DNA of 64,000 bases from Paraspadella gotoi (taxonomy: Eukaryota; Chaetognatha), in the NCBI GenBank assembly GCA_051294375.1, contig CM119267.1, positions 3,987,260-4,051,259 on the forward strand, given 5' to 3'. This document shows, one piece after another, positions 30,980 to 42,215 of the stretch (the first letter of the stretch is position 1; every line of letters starts with the position of its first letter). The notes beneath the pieces are model-generated. The model saw only the letters and a program-made list of their open reading frames with translations, was not told where the DNA came from and did no database searches. The translations under genes and the position numbers were made by a program.

Positions 30980-32839
30980 CTTTATGGAGAAATGGGAATT
31001 TATTATTTTACTGGACCTATTTTCGTTTTGTTAATACAAAAATACCCCAAAAAAATCTAAATTTCTCTAGTAAATTATTTTTAAGTTGAATTTTGGCTTG
31101 TAAAATTGGAATTCTGCCGTCGAAATTTAAATAATAATTGCATTAGTTTTTAGTTTTTAGTAATTTCCTAAAATAATTTTTTTAAATATTAAATATCAAA
31201 TATCAACGTTTACGATATGAAAAACTTTTTTATAAGAGTAAGATTATCACGAATTTGAAAATTTTCAGAAAAATTTAAGTTAAGCCTACTTCCGATCCCA
31301 AAATATTGACATCTTTTTTAAAAAATACAGTTTTTAATTAAAAAAAATATATAAGGTATAATTAGTATCAAACTTGTATCTCTGACCTTCGTATCGAGAA
31401 TAACGTCGACCTTCTTCTCGATCCCTTTGCCGCATTTGCACTTCTTCCATCTGGTGCAACAATCTGCGCACGCGTACTGATGATGACAAGGGTGGAACTG
31501 GATGTGAGCGGGCGACTCTTCGCAGAACGAGCAGCGCTCGAGCTCCGTACGAAACGCCTCGCGGAGGAAGGCGATGATCTTTTGCGGCGCCCGAGTTGAG
31601 TAGGCGATGTCCAGAGCCGATCGGCCTTCGTCGTCTCGGTCGCAGACCTTTTTAAGGGGAGTGGTAGACGTTTTTAAATGGTCTTAGTTTTTGTTGTTTT
31701 TTTTTGTTTAAGGGGATAGGGGGTCATCAATTATTTGTTTATCCTTCCCTTCGCAGGGAAAAGACCGATTGATGGATCTGATTTTAACCAAATGTATCAA
31801 AGTCGGTCTTATTTTTCCATAACGCCCCATTTCATTTAAAATTTCGAATTAAGTTAATTTTTAGGTTGAAAGATTAAGCTAGAAGTTAGGGTTGGGAATA
31901 AGGTTTAGGGATTAAGGCTAGAGACTAGGGATGAGGATTAGGGGACTAAGATTAGGAACAGAACTAAGGTGCTTTTGGAAAATTGGTCTCCTCCTCACCT
32001 TAAGCCCCTTTTCGATGGCGAACTTGAGACAGGCCGTCTTGCGGTACTGGACGGCGCGATGGAGGATGGTCTGTCCGTTATCCCGCTTGGCGTTGATGTC
32101 GGCCCCGTTGCTGAGGAGATACTCGAGCGGCTCGATCTCGTCGCAGAGAGCGGCGTAGCAAAGGGGCGTGGCTCCTTCGTTATCGCGGTCGTTGACGTCG
32201 ATCCCGTGGCGAACGGCGAAGTTGATCCCGCTGACGTTGCCGCCCGCCGCCGCGTGGTGGAGGATTGACTCGCCCATGTCGCCGCGGCCGGCGAGGTCGG
32301 CGCCGTGCTGCGAGGGGTTGGAGGTTTGGGGGGGAGGAGGTGGGGGGTGGTTAGAGGGGTGGGCGGGGAGGAGGAAGAGGTGGAGGAAGAGAGATAGGAG
32401 GAAAGAATGAAGGAAAGAAAGAAAGAAAGAAAAAGAAAGAAAGAAAAAAATGACGCATCATGAGGGAGGAAAAGGAGGAAAACACATTGAAAGAGAAAGG
32501 AAAAAGGAAAAATATACATAAAAAGCAAATAAATAAATAAATTTTTAAAAAATGTAAAGCGGAAACAAAAGAAAAATAGTAAAATGGGGGACAAAAAAGA
32601 AGGGAGTGATATAGAAAAAAAATAATAAAAGGAAGTAAATAAAAAAGAAAATTAAAAGGAGAAAAAAAAAGGATAAAAGACAGACGGACGGACGGACGGA
32701 CGGATTGCATCAAAACAAAAGATAAATCAATTCGAGTTTAATCTATCAAACCGAAAACAACAAACTAAATAACTCAAGGGAAAAAACACAACCAAAAAAA
32801 AATTTTTTGAAACAAACGATATTCAACCATTATTTTTTT

Positions 32840-32875
<36 letters not shown>

Positions 32876-35800
32876 CGCTTTCGTCTACGTACTCTTTTCT
32901 TTCTTTCCGTTAGATCTTTTCTGTCTTCTCCTTCTCTTGTCTTTCGACTTTCGTTTTCAGTTGATTTATTTCTTCTTTTTTTTAGTTTTCTTTTTTGTTA
33001 CCTTCTCTTGTCTTTGTCTTTCTTTCTTTCTTTCCTTTTCGCTTCATTTGCCTTATCTTGTCCTTGATCCGGCTCAAATTTTCCTTTCCACCAATCGAAC
33101 TCATAACTCTCCGCTATCTCTCTCTCTCTCTCATCTCATCTCTCATCACTCCTCTCTCTCTCATCCTCTCTCTCTCTCTCCCGTTTCAGTTCCGCAAATC
33201 CTATTCCCTCTTTTACCATCCTCCCTCCTCCCCTTTCTTCCCTTTCTCCCCTCCTCCCCCCCACCTTGACCAAAAACTCCATGAGCGCCTCGCTCTTGGA
33301 TCGGTCGCAGGCGGCGTGGAGGGCGGTGTAGCCTCGAGACTCTCGCAGATTGAGGTCGGCGTCGAAGGCGGTCAGAACGCGGACGACGTTGAAGCGGGCG
33401 TTCCAACAGGCGTAGTTAAGGGCGGAGATACCGTGTTCGTCCAGGTGGTTGACGGGAACGCCTGGTCGGTCGTTTTTCTTGGTCTATTTAATTTGACTGA
33501 TTTTGTTGTTATCTCTGATGTTGTAGTAAATAATAATACTAAGAAGTAATTATTAACCTTCTGTTGTATAATTCTAGAAGGCATCACTAAACCTCTCTCT
33601 CCCTCTCAGATATTCACAAATATTCTGAAGGTGATTAATATTAAATTTAATTGTTCGAATATTAAAATTCAAACAATTTTCTTTGATTTTTTTCTCAAAT
33701 TTGTTTTTTTCATTACAATTGTATTTTCTGGTATTTAAAAAAAAAACAAATTTAAAAGTATAGTAAAACAAGTAATCTCATAACTTTTATTAATAATATT
33801 CATTTAAAATTCATTAAAATTCATATTTTCTCGCATTTTTTCTCCTCTTTCGCCTGCTCGTCTCCTTCCTTCGACTTGGCTCTTGAATAATCCGCTTATT
33901 TATTCAGTCTCGTCTCTCCGACTCTCTCCCTCTCTGTCTCTATCTTTGTTCAAGGATTTTTGAATAGATTACTTTTTCATGAGTTATGACATAATAAGCT
34001 TTTTTTTCTTTTTCTTTCTTTCCGTATATATACATCCCTTTTTCATTGTATTTTTTTTTCTTTTTTATTTTGTCTTCTGTTTATTTCGCAAAGTAACTTG
34101 TTTATAATTTTCTTATTTTTTTTTTTTTAGTACAAAGATCAATCAATCATTAAATCAACAATTCACCCCTGAGCAGAAGATCGATCACTTTTCTCGTGTT
34201 CCCGGCGATGGAAGCCGTGATGAGCTCCTCAGGCGCCGGTGGCGGCCCCTGGTTTTCCTCCATCACTAAGAATAAATAGTAAACATAAACAAAAACAAAC
34301 AAAAGAACACGAATCTTCGTCCGACATTTTGTTCTTCTAAATCGTCGGCGAATCAAATTCGTTCCTGTATTCAAGCGCAAGCGGGATTTGTTTTTTTTGT
34401 TTTAAGTTTTAAAACAAGCGCGATTTCTATTCTTGGGTGTAAATGAAAAAAAATTAAAAAAAACTCTTACTAAATCAGCGGTCGTGATTGAAATTAATGA
34501 TGGGGAGAAAATAAAAAGCGAGTGAGTTTAGTCACGACGTCACGAGAAAGCGAGAGGGTGAGAAAGGGTAAGTTCTGAAAAGGGAGAGGGGGGGAACCAC
34601 TTACGGTCTTCGGCGTCCTCTGAAAGAAAAATAAAGCGACACGATAGATTGTAATAAATGACGAAACAAAATGGCGATGAGGAAAAAAAAGACATTAATA
34701 AAAAAAAAAAAAGGTTTTGCGTTTTAAACTGGATTAAACGCAAAAAGGCCTTTTCCAGCGCGAACGGTTATAACGAGACTTTGAAAAACGGGCTAATATT
34801 GTTTAGAAGTCACGATAAGACAACCAAGAGGAGAAGATATTACTCGTTTTAACCGAGCCGTTCTCGTTAGAAACGTTCGAAATTTATAATTTGACATCAA
34901 GTGACTTATACCAGTCAATCGACGCTTAGACAATTAACGAGAAGACTTTCTCTTTCCCCACCTCTACTTAACCCCAACACCTCCCCCCCGCGCCCCTTAC
35001 CCGATTCCATGACGAGACTCTCCATATGCGCGGGCGGCCCCATCGAATCCGGCCCGGGCGGCTTCAAATTTCGTCCGCACGTGCTGCAGAATTTCCAGGA
35101 TGGATGAGTGATGGTCTTGCAGCCGACGTGAGGGCAGCGGGTCACCCCGGCGCCTTCTGGGTTCTTGAGATCGAGCACCGGCGCCCCTTCGATCTCGGCG
35201 CGGGTGGCGACGCCGGAGCCACACTTGCCGCAATGCCCCGCGGTCTCGTTGACGGTGGTGCCGCAACCTTTGCAGCTGACCAACTGGCCGAGTCGAGTCC
35301 CGCAGTTGATGCACTTGAAGGACAAGTAGCTGTTGAGAGCTTTGCATTTCTCGTTAGGGCAAACGCTCTTGCGACTTCGGTTGATGGCGGCCTCGCGGTT
35401 GGACATGGCGGCGGCTTCTGCGGCGGCTGGTGCAGCGGCGGCTAGTGCAGCGGCGGGAGCTGCGGCGGTGGCTCCGTCGGGAGTGCTTTGAGATCTGGAA
35501 AGAGAATTTCCTGCGCCCCCTGCAGCGGAAGCGGCCGTAGAAGCGGGAGATGCAGCGTCGCCAGTGAAACTTCGATCGTTTCCCGCAACAGAGTCTTTAC
35601 GCAAACCGGATGAAGACGCCTTGTCCGGCGTCGAAGCTTCTGTCGACGGCGTCGGCGGCGTCGATGACTCGTCGAGCGACACCGACTTTGGAAGCTTCTT
35701 CTTCCTAAAATGCTTCAAATACGGCGCCGCTGATTTCCCGAGCAGCAACTCCTCTTCTTTGGACTTTTTCTTCTTCCTCGCTGGCGCCGGCGCCGCCTCC

Positions 35801-36630
35801 GCTGCCTCGGCGCCTCGCGCTTCCTCCGTCGACGTATGAATGGAACCGCGGCGCTGATTTCCTCCTGCGGCGACTTCTACTGTTGCTGCGGCCTCGTTTT
35901 CTTCCGCTGTTGCTGCTGCTGCCGCGGCGGCGTCGTCCTCCTCCGTCGGCGTTCGAACGACGCCGAGATTGTAGAGTTCTTTCCTCCTCGCCGGCGGACC
36001 GAACTTCTCGGCGACGCGGGAGAGAACGGCGGCCTGCAGCGGCTGCTCCAGCAGCTCCTGCTCCGGGGACAGAGGTTGCGGCGCTGCAGCGGCTTCGGCG
36101 GTCTGAGGGTCAGCGGCGGCGGCGACTCCTTCGGGCGCGGGCGTTCCTCCCCCGGAAGCGGTTCCGTTGGTCTCGACGGCGGCGACGCTGTTGGCACGAG
36201 AGAGTCGAGCGACGTCTCGACGAGACGCTGGAGGACCGAAGGTGTCGGACACGCGAGAGAGAACGCTGGCGGCGACGGGGGCGGCTTCAGCGGGGGACGC
36301 CGCGGAATCGTTCGTCGACGCCGAGGAGGCGTTAGAGGCCGAAGGTGCGTCGGTCGGCGGCGGAGAGACCGCCGAGACGCTCGTCGATCTCGAAAGCGGC
36401 GGCCGCGGGGCGCGAGGCGCTCGAGTCCCGAATTTAGAGATTCGATCGAAGAGGGCGTCGTTGGTAGGAGGGGGAGATGTGGAGGTGGAGATGGAGGTGG
36501 AGCGGGGCGGGGCGTGGAGGCGGGGGTCTCGGTGAAAGTCGAAATACCCGGCATTGAGGAGAGGATCGTCGACCAGGAGAGGCGACGGACTGGGTTTGAG
36601 AGGAGAGAGAGAGAGAGAGAAAAGAAGAAG

Positions 36631-36693
<63 letters not shown>

Positions 36694-37459
36694 TCAGTAG
36701 GTCAGTAGTCAGTCAGAGAGTGAAAGATAAATAAAAATCATTTTAGCCCAATATCTTAGAATTGAACTGTGAATTTTGATACAATTCCAAATTTTAAAAA
36801 ATCTGCGCTGACCGGCGTTAGATGCTCAGTAGACACGGAGCCCATATACTCGTACTCTTCTTGGGCTTTCGGCGCCGCGGATGTAGTAGAAGATTTCGTC
36901 GATGAATTTGCTGTAGTTGCTGTAGAAGTCGCGGACGCTGCGGACGCGGACGCGGAAACGGCGGCGCTCAAGTCGGACGTCGGGCCCAAGTCGGTGTGAC
37001 CGCCGGTTCCTCGGTGGCGCTCTCGACGAGAAGCTCAAACGAAGAGGCTTCTTCGGCGGCGACGAGGGATTGGACGCGTCCGAAGTTGAAGACGCATTGG
37101 AGGCGGCGAAAGGAAGCGACGAAGATGTCGGAGGCGGTTGCGGAGAGGTATTTTCTTCGAAAGGATAAGATTGAAGTCGATAGGTGTAACTATTTCGTTA
37201 CGTGAAAAATGTTACAACAATTTAAAACGACGTTCCGTATAAGAAATAGGCATTTATCCTTTAGGATAGTGGATATTGGATAGTGGACGTTATGCACTGA
37301 TTACAATTCACACTTGATCGATCACATCTCATTGTCGGGTCAGTGCGACTTACCTCGATCCTCGGCTTGCTGCTGACGCCTTTCCAAAAGCAGCTTCCTC
37401 TCTTTACGCCTCTCGGCTGTCTTCACGATATCGGCTCTGGAGAAGAACTGACCTGACAT
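30746..37459 (-). CDS. Ankyrin-repeat, double-RING E3-like protein with zinc ribbons (Mind bomb-like C-terminus)
   Basis: Gene-level entry. Exons in transcript order: 37459-37354 (ATG at 37459), 37154 to about 36805, 36589-35001, 34619-34605, 34265-34167, 33461-33265, 32307-31999, 31647-31387, 30979-30746. Phases agree at every junction except around the second exon, where the frame seems broken. Domain order: a basic/Gln-rich coiled N-terminus (MSGQFFSRADIVKTAERRKE...), several hundred Ser/Ala/Pro/Thr-rich residues, a cluster of CxxC zinc ribbons, ankyrin repeats, and two RING-like domains. Mind bomb proteins also combine ankyrin repeats with C-terminal RINGs, but they start with MZM/Herc2/ZZ modules that I do not see here. 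A ubiquitin-ligase role is inferred from the last RING only. Confidence 0.75.
31387..31647 (-). CDS. E3-like gene, last ankyrin repeat and first RING-like domain
   Basis: The exon is 261 bp, phase 0 at both ends. It reads VCDRDDEGRSALDIAYSTRA, PQKIIAFLREAFRTELER, then CSFCEESPAHIQFHPCHHQY, ACADCCTRWKKCKCGKGIEK-KVDVILDTK. The Cys/His spacing is RING-like and its position matches the penultimate RING of Mind bomb. Confidence 0.85.
31999..32307 (-). CDS. E3-like gene, ankyrin repeats 4-6
   Basis: The exon is 309 bp, phase 0 at both ends. It reads HGADLAGRGDMGESILHHAA, AGGNVSGINFAVRHGIDVND, RDNEGATPLCYAALCDEIEP, LEYLLSNGADINAKRDNGQT, ILHRAVQYRKTACLKFAIEK-GLK. These are canonical ankyrin repeats. 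The exon is symmetrical, so skipping it would remove whole repeats in frame. Confidence 0.9.
33265..33461 (-). CDS. E3-like gene, ankyrin repeats 2-3
   Basis: The exon is 197 bp and encodes VPVNHLDEHGISALNYACWN, ARFNVVRVLTAFDADLNLRE, SRGYTALHAACDRSKSEALM-EFLVK. It contains two repeats with the G-x-TALHxA type core. The donor AAG|GTGGGG is adjacent to a G-run. Confidence 0.88.
34167..34265 (-). CDS. E3-like gene, first ankyrin exon
   Basis: The exon is 99 bp and encodes MEENQGPPPAPEELITASIA, GNTRKVIDLLLRG. This is the start of the ankyrin domain (ELITASIAGNTRKVIDLL). The donor AGGG|GTGAAT leaves phase 1, completed to Gly by the next exon. Confidence 0.85.
34605..34619 (-). CDS. E3-like gene, 15-nt microexon
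   Basis: It reads (E)DAED(L), phase 1 in and phase 1 out, flanked by TTTCAG and GTAAGT. Skipping it keeps the frame, so it may be an alternatively included pentapeptide. It joins VMES to MEENQGPPPAPEELITASIA in frame. Confidence 0.7.
35001..36589 (-). CDS. E3-like gene, large exon: disordered region and zinc ribbons
   Basis: The exon is 1589 bp, phase 2 in and 1 out, about 529 codons. Most of it is Ala/Ser/Pro-rich and probably disordered. Recurrent short motifs read LFDRISKFGTR, VLSRVSDTFGPPASR and VLSRVAEKFGPPARRKELYN, about 90-110 residues apart, which suggests a degenerate linear repeat. The last 130 residues carry zinc ribbons: CPNEKCKALNSYLSFKCINC, CKGCGTTVNETAGHCGKCG and CPHVGCKTITHPSWKFCSTC. 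The acceptor follows a (CT)n tract. Zinc ribbons before ankyrin repeats recall DZANK1, but the order with RINGs does not match it. Confidence 0.82.
36600..36690. repeat. (GA)n array before the large exon of the E3-like gene
   Basis: GA on the plus strand, so a (CU)n tract running into the acceptor of exon 36589-35001. Confidence 0.9.
36805..37154 (-). CDS. E3-like gene, second exon (Ser/Pro/Thr-rich; frame uncertain)
   Basis: The acceptor at 37154 is phase-compatible and opens with ENTSPQPPPTSSSLPFAASN, then ASSTSDASNPSSPPKKPLRL. Further on, the protein-like frame changes (GPTSDLSAAVSAS... to SAAPKAQEEYEYMGS). I read this as one or two indels, or an unrecognised small intron. The 3' boundary is only approximate. 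Confidence 0.45.
37354..37459 (-). CDS. E3-like gene, first coding exon
   Basis: It starts with ATG in MSGQFFSRADIVKTAERRKE, then RKLLLERRQQQAEDR, a charged helix. The acceptor TTTTCCAG lies ten bases before the ATG, so an upstream non-coding exon is likely. The donor CGAG|GTAAGT leaves phase 1, matching the next acceptor (CGAAG|AA, giving ENTSPQPPPTSSS). Confidence 0.65.
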
Positions 37460-37762
37460 CGAGGGCGAACTGGAAAAGGTAAGGTTTACGAGCGCTGATG
37501 CTGTTCCGTTTAGTACTAAAATTTGATATTTTTATATTTCAATATGTATTATGTACAATTTTAAACCTCAGCTTCTTGGTTTATATACCTAGTCCTAGGT
37601 AAAGCTAAAGCTGCGTGTATGATAAACGATACTCACACAATCAGACATCATAGGAAACGTTAAAATATTTCCCAAAAAATTATTAGACATAGTTTTTCTA
37701 ATTCACATTGCGCTGAGGAAGACTCGAAAAAAGATTCGAAACATTTCCTTCTAACAATAATA

Positions 37763-37803
37763 TTCGTTGTTTGTAAACAAAAACAAACTTTGTTTTCTCT
37801 TTT
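37763..37803. mobile_element. Palindromic dispersed repeat, half copy
   Basis: GTTGTTTGTAAACAAAAACA followed by AACTTTGTTTTCTCTTTTA matches the right half of the 48121-48214 element. A hammerhead-like motif (37711-37746) is directly upstream. Confidence 0.45.
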
Positions 37804-38259
37804 AGAAAGTTTGCTTAAATTGCTTAAAGTAAAAAAACAACGATTACGAAAAATCCCGTGATTTACCTGAGAAAATCGGGAAGAATTTTCAACAAGGACA
37901 AAATGAAAATGACGAAAACGACGAGAGAAAGAAAATCACAAAGGAACGGCAGGATTGGTTGTCTGGCTTTTCTTTTTTTTGAGCAAATTTGTTTTCAGGC
38001 GTGTTTCGGTTGGTTTTTTTTTTTGGGTTTTGTTTTTGTGTCCAAATATTTAAAACAAACAAACGAGCAGATTTGAAATAAAACTTTCAATTGTACATGC
38101 ACGGCAGACGTTATATGTCTATCTACGCTAATAATTTCTACGTTACAGTTTTTCCCTTTCTTTCTGCGTCGGCCGTTGGGGTCGCGAGCAAAAACTCGCC
38201 CACCAAACAGTCACTCATCTCTCATGGGGCTGAGATCATTATTTGTGCAAAGTGAAACT

Positions 38260-38353
<94 letters not shown>

Positions 38354-38508
38354 TAAAAATTTGAAAAGAGCGAGAGCGAGAGGTTGACAGGTGAGCGGTC
38401 TTTCAAAACGACGCGAAGGGGGAAGGGGAAAGGAGAAAGGGGGGAGGGGGAGATTTGGGAATGAATGTGAATCAACGATGACGAACGAAAAATCGAATGC
38501 CGAATCTC

Positions 38509-38908
38509 GACCAATGAGGGATCGAGACGGACGATGAATTGAGATTAAGTAGCCAATCGTTGATTATTATAATTAATGATTCAAAAGATGACGACTGAAT
38601 GCGAACGTTGTGCTCACGTTAAAATCATTTTAACATCTCCGTGCCCATTGCCACATTTCTACATTTCTTGTTAAGATTGAAATAAATGATACATTTTGGT
38701 TAGCTAAACAACGATGTACGTTAAGAAATAGTATACCGAACTCATGCGTGATAATTTAGATAAACAGACTAAAATCTACACAAATTAGTATAACCAATCC
38801 ATGAATGAATATTGAACTCTGGAAGCAATTTCTAATTTTCAATTAATTGTAAAAACTGTTTAACGACCGACCAATGAGCGAAGTTCTTAATTTCTAAACG
38901 ACCAATCA
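38509..38908. promoter_or_regulatory. CCAAT-box cluster upstream of the E3-like gene
   Basis: CCAAT occurs at about 38510, 38553, 38797, 38872 and 38901, roughly 1.1-1.5 kb upstream of the first coding exon (37459) of the minus-strand E3-like gene. The promoter role is inferred from position only. Confidence 0.3.
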
Positions 38909-39107
38909 GGGAGCGCGGCGAAATCGGTTGGTGGGGGTTTTTGTCTTTCAGGGAAATGTCGATAGTTCGAGTTAGACGTCGCGTTTTAATTTTCTCAGAT
39001 TCTGAAGGACGGACAAAATTATGATTTAAAATATTTTAATTACTGTCTGAGATTAGATATATTTTGACAATATCTACTTTAACAATTAATGCTTTTATAA
39101 ATGTAAT

Positions 39108-39152
39108 TTACACTGATGAAGGTCTGAAATTAAGACCGAAACATGTCTGTGA
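39108..39152 (+). ncRNA. Hammerhead-ribozyme-like motif in a repeat remnant
   Basis: CTGATGA (39113-39119), an extra A, stem II GGTCT/AGACC (39121-39125 with 39133-39137), then GAAAC and the palindrome ACATGT, then C. Flanks pair as stem I (TTACA with TGTGA). This is the type I hammerhead order. The unpaired A before stem II departs from the consensus, so activity is uncertain. Similar, weaker versions occur at 37711-37746 and 7752-7775, so it is probably a transposon-derived repeat. Confidence 0.4.
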
Positions 39153-40889
39153 TTTTTTCATTAAAAACTTCGTTGTGAAAACGAAGAAAACTTTTCTCAT
39201 CTCAAAAGCTTTTGGGATAACATTGTATTTTATCAGAACAAGAAGGTTCGCTCCGTAGCCACAAGAGTACGATGTTTATTAATTCCTTAGTTACAACTAA
39301 AAAGTTTGTTTTTTTGTTTATTACCCAATCGTGCGAGTGACGATGAATACAACTGTCTCTTTAAAGAAAGAATGGACATACACAGCGATATACATAACAT
39401 TATCACAATTTTTAAACAATTTTAAACAATTTTAATCATAAGCATTGTATGTACGTGTTCGTCCTGAAAATATTGTTTCCGCCCAAGAAACTTTCGTATT
39501 TTTCGCTCGACATGATTTGTGATTTGACATTATTTGACAAAGGGAACAGAAAATCGAAGTCTCGGACAATGAAAGCCGAAGTAGGAAGAAAAAGAAGAAA
39601 AAAGAAAGACTGAGAAGAAATGACCGAACAAGAAGAAAATGTATCCGTGGAGGAAACGGCCATTTGGGGGAAATGGGAAGGGAGAGAGAAAGAAAGATTG
39701 ATGAATAGCAGCAGAGTAGGGACAAGAGACTAATGGATCATATAAAAATATTACACTTAGTCAAGTATATTAAAACAAAAGTTCAAGAAGCTGCGCTGAG
39801 AAAAAAAAAGAATAAAAGTATACAGCAGCCAAGGTAAGATTCAAAGAAGGCCAGAAATTAAAGTACTGTACATTACTTTTTTGTCATACGTAATATACCT
39901 TTCGACCTATCCTCATGTCTTTTTTAGAATTTTTTAAAGATACGAAAAAAGGAAGGAAAAAAGAAAGAAAAAAAAGGGGGAAAAAAAGAAAACCGGGAAA
40001 GAAATGGAATCAACGGAGCGAAAGAAAGAAAACGAGAGAAAATCGACGAAGAGGAAAAGAAAAAAAGAGAAAAGATGAATGAGAAAAGCGAGAAAAACAT
40101 TACGGTTATTATTTTCCTGTCAAACCGAGAAATATCGCAATCATGACTTCTTTTTTTGTTTTTTGTTGCGTGACTGAGTTTGACGGAGAGTGGGACCGTT
40201 ACGGTCCATTATATCCGGTTTCGACCCATAACGAGACGGTTTAGGATTACGTTTTGCCCTCTGAGAAAATCGTCCATGACTTTGGAGCTCGATGAGTTGG
40301 AACTTAGATCGTGAGTAAAAGATAATTTTTTTTTTAAGTACTGCGCTCTTAAGTTTAACATAGAAACTCTCCTCAAATAAATTTTATCATTTCCTATTTT
40401 CCTAAAGTTTTTACTACGCGTTACAGGCCAAATTTTACTGACCAATGCATATCTGGATGAAATATTAATTTCATTAAAGTTAAAGTTTATTTCTAAATCT
40501 GAAAGTGTCATTTTAGCTACAATAGAAACAATCTAACTTGTTGCATAAAAAAATGATTTAAATCATATTCGGGACAGAATTTGTATTCAAAAAAATAAAC
40601 TTCAAAAGGAATACGTTATTACAAAATGAAAATCAACGCTAATAGTAATAACCACTTTAAAGGAGACAAAAATGGAAATCACATGGAAAGGAGTCCATTT
40701 TAATTCCCGTTTTCTCTCTCTATGTCTCTCTCCTCTCTCTCTCTGTCTCTCTCGTCCCGAAAGCTAAAAGAATCTGAAGACCCTCTCCCACCTAAATCAA
40801 TTATATTTATGACCTGATTTAAGCTGACCCCTTATGTACGATCCGAAGAGATATTAGTACTCATCACAACGCCTCTCTCTATCCCTCTC

Positions 40890-42116
40890 TCAAGACTTCC
40901 ATCGCTCCGCCAAGAGGTCCACCTTGAAGCCCAATTCCTCCGTAGCCTCCAAGACTTCGTCCGCGCCTCCGCCGGCCTCCTTCCGCATCTCGATCAACTC
41001 TTTGGGCAGTTGACATCCCGAGTCCATGAAGTCGAGGAACTTTTGCCCATCGAGTCGCACGTTGTGCGTTCGCAGGAAGACCGTCAGAGCGTCGCGCTCC
41101 GACTTTTTCATGAAGACGGGATTGCGCCTAAGCATCGCTGGGCGGCCCGTCAACTCCTCATAGACCTTCTTGGTCTCATACTTCAGATTCTCGTGGACCT
41201 CAGCGTTGTCGGTGGACAGTGGGTTCTCCGTCTCGTAAAAACTCGCGACCCGCTTGGCCCACTGTTTGGACTTGACCGAGGTGTGGTTGGCCAGGCTGCC
41301 ATCCAGGAAGACATATTTGGAGAACTGGGGCGCGTAGCGCGGGAAGTCGACGAACCTTCGCCGGGTCACGTACTCGAGATTGAGCGGATTGAGTCGACCG
41401 CCCTCTTCCTGGTGGTAAGGCTTGACGTGGCCGGGCACCACGCCGCGGTAGGTGTTGTAAGAGTGATACCAATAGCTGGGAGAGTAGTCGTTGTTGTCCA
41501 TGTAGTGCTGATAGCGCCAAGAGAACTTTTTTTCCGGGTAGCGGAGATCCATGTCGTCAAAGGCGTAGATGTACGGGTTGGTGCGACGGTAGGAGGGGAA
41601 CCGGTCCGTACAAAGGCCCATCCAGTCGTTGAAGGTCTTGGTGCGGGCAAGGTCGTCAACCTTGTAACGACGGTACTGATCCAGCTTGAGCTCCTCAAGC
41701 GACATCTCGTTGACGTCGAGGCGCGGATTGAGGGCGCGGTCTTTGCGAAGCTGGGCCCGTTCCGTAGGAGGCATGGCGATCCCGCGGTGCGGCGTCGGCT
41801 TATTGATTGCGCGGCGGAAGGCGTACATGCCCGGATATTTGCGGACCTCGCCGAAGCCGGGACTTTCTAGGATGTCCTGGATGTGCGGCGGGAGGCTGCT
41901 CCATGACGGGTAGACGCAATGGGGCGGTTCGATCTCCTTGGCTCGGCCTTCGGGATCCTTGGCTCGCTTGGCCGCGGCCGCGGCTAGAGCCAACTCTGGG
42001 TGGGTGATCTTGCGGCGAGCCTCGAAGGCTTCGGGAGAGAAGTCGCCCTTTGTGGCACGGTAGAGGTCGCGGCAGTATTGCTCGAAGTCGGCCTCTCGGG
42101 CTTCGGTGCGGAGTAC
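40890..42116 (-). CDS. Alternative terminal exon B of the unrecognised gene
   Basis: The exon is 1227 bp and encodes 408 residues plus stop. It begins VLRTEAREADFEQYCRDLYR and is rich in Tyr, Arg and Pro (YPEKKFSWRYQHYMDNNDYS, then YWYHSYNTYRGVVPGHVKPY). It ends GFKVDLLAERWKS. The acceptor ATCCAG lies next to a 79-bp (CT)n tract in the transcript. It could also be a separate gene with its own upstream start, but phase and context favour an alternative 3' end. Confidence 0.72.
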   Translation of the reverse strand, partial: VLRTEAREADFEQYCRDLYRATKGDFSPEAFEARRKITHPELALAAAAAKRAKDPEGRAKEIEPPHCVYPSWSSLPPHIQDILESPGFGEVRKYPGMYAFRRAINKPTPHRGIAMPPTERAQLRKDRALNPRLDVNEMSLEELKLDQYRRYKVDDLARTKTFNDWMGLCTDRFPSYRRTNPYIYAFDDMDLRYPEKKFSWRYQHYMDNNDYSPSYWYHSYNTYRGVVPGHVKPYHQEEGGRLNPLNLEYVTRRRFVDFPRYAPQFSKYVFLDGSLANHTSVKSKQWAKRVASFYETENPLSTDNAEVHENLKYETKKVYEELTGRPAMLRRNPVFMKKSERDALTVFLRTHNVRLDGQKFLDFMDSGCQLPKELIEMRKEAGGGADEVLEATEELGFKVDLLAERWKS

Positions 42117-42132
42117 CTGGATGGAGGAACGA

Positions 42133-42215
<83 letters not shown>

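Larger units (their letters stand above)
37470..40889. other. Intergenic DNA between the E3-like gene and the unrecognised gene
   Basis: It contains repeat remnants (37711-37803, 39108-39152), a GA array (38260-38353), CCAAT motifs and a CT-rich tract near 40711-40755. No coding exon is supported. Confidence 0.5.

Noticed and set aside
35836-36708. Arg/Gly-rich plus-strand ORFs
   Set aside because: Shadows of the GC-rich 1589-bp exon on the minus strand.
41010-41870. 286-codon plus-strand ORF
   Set aside because: It lies opposite terminal exon B. The minus frame has a proper acceptor, phase and protein-like composition; the plus frame is its shadow.
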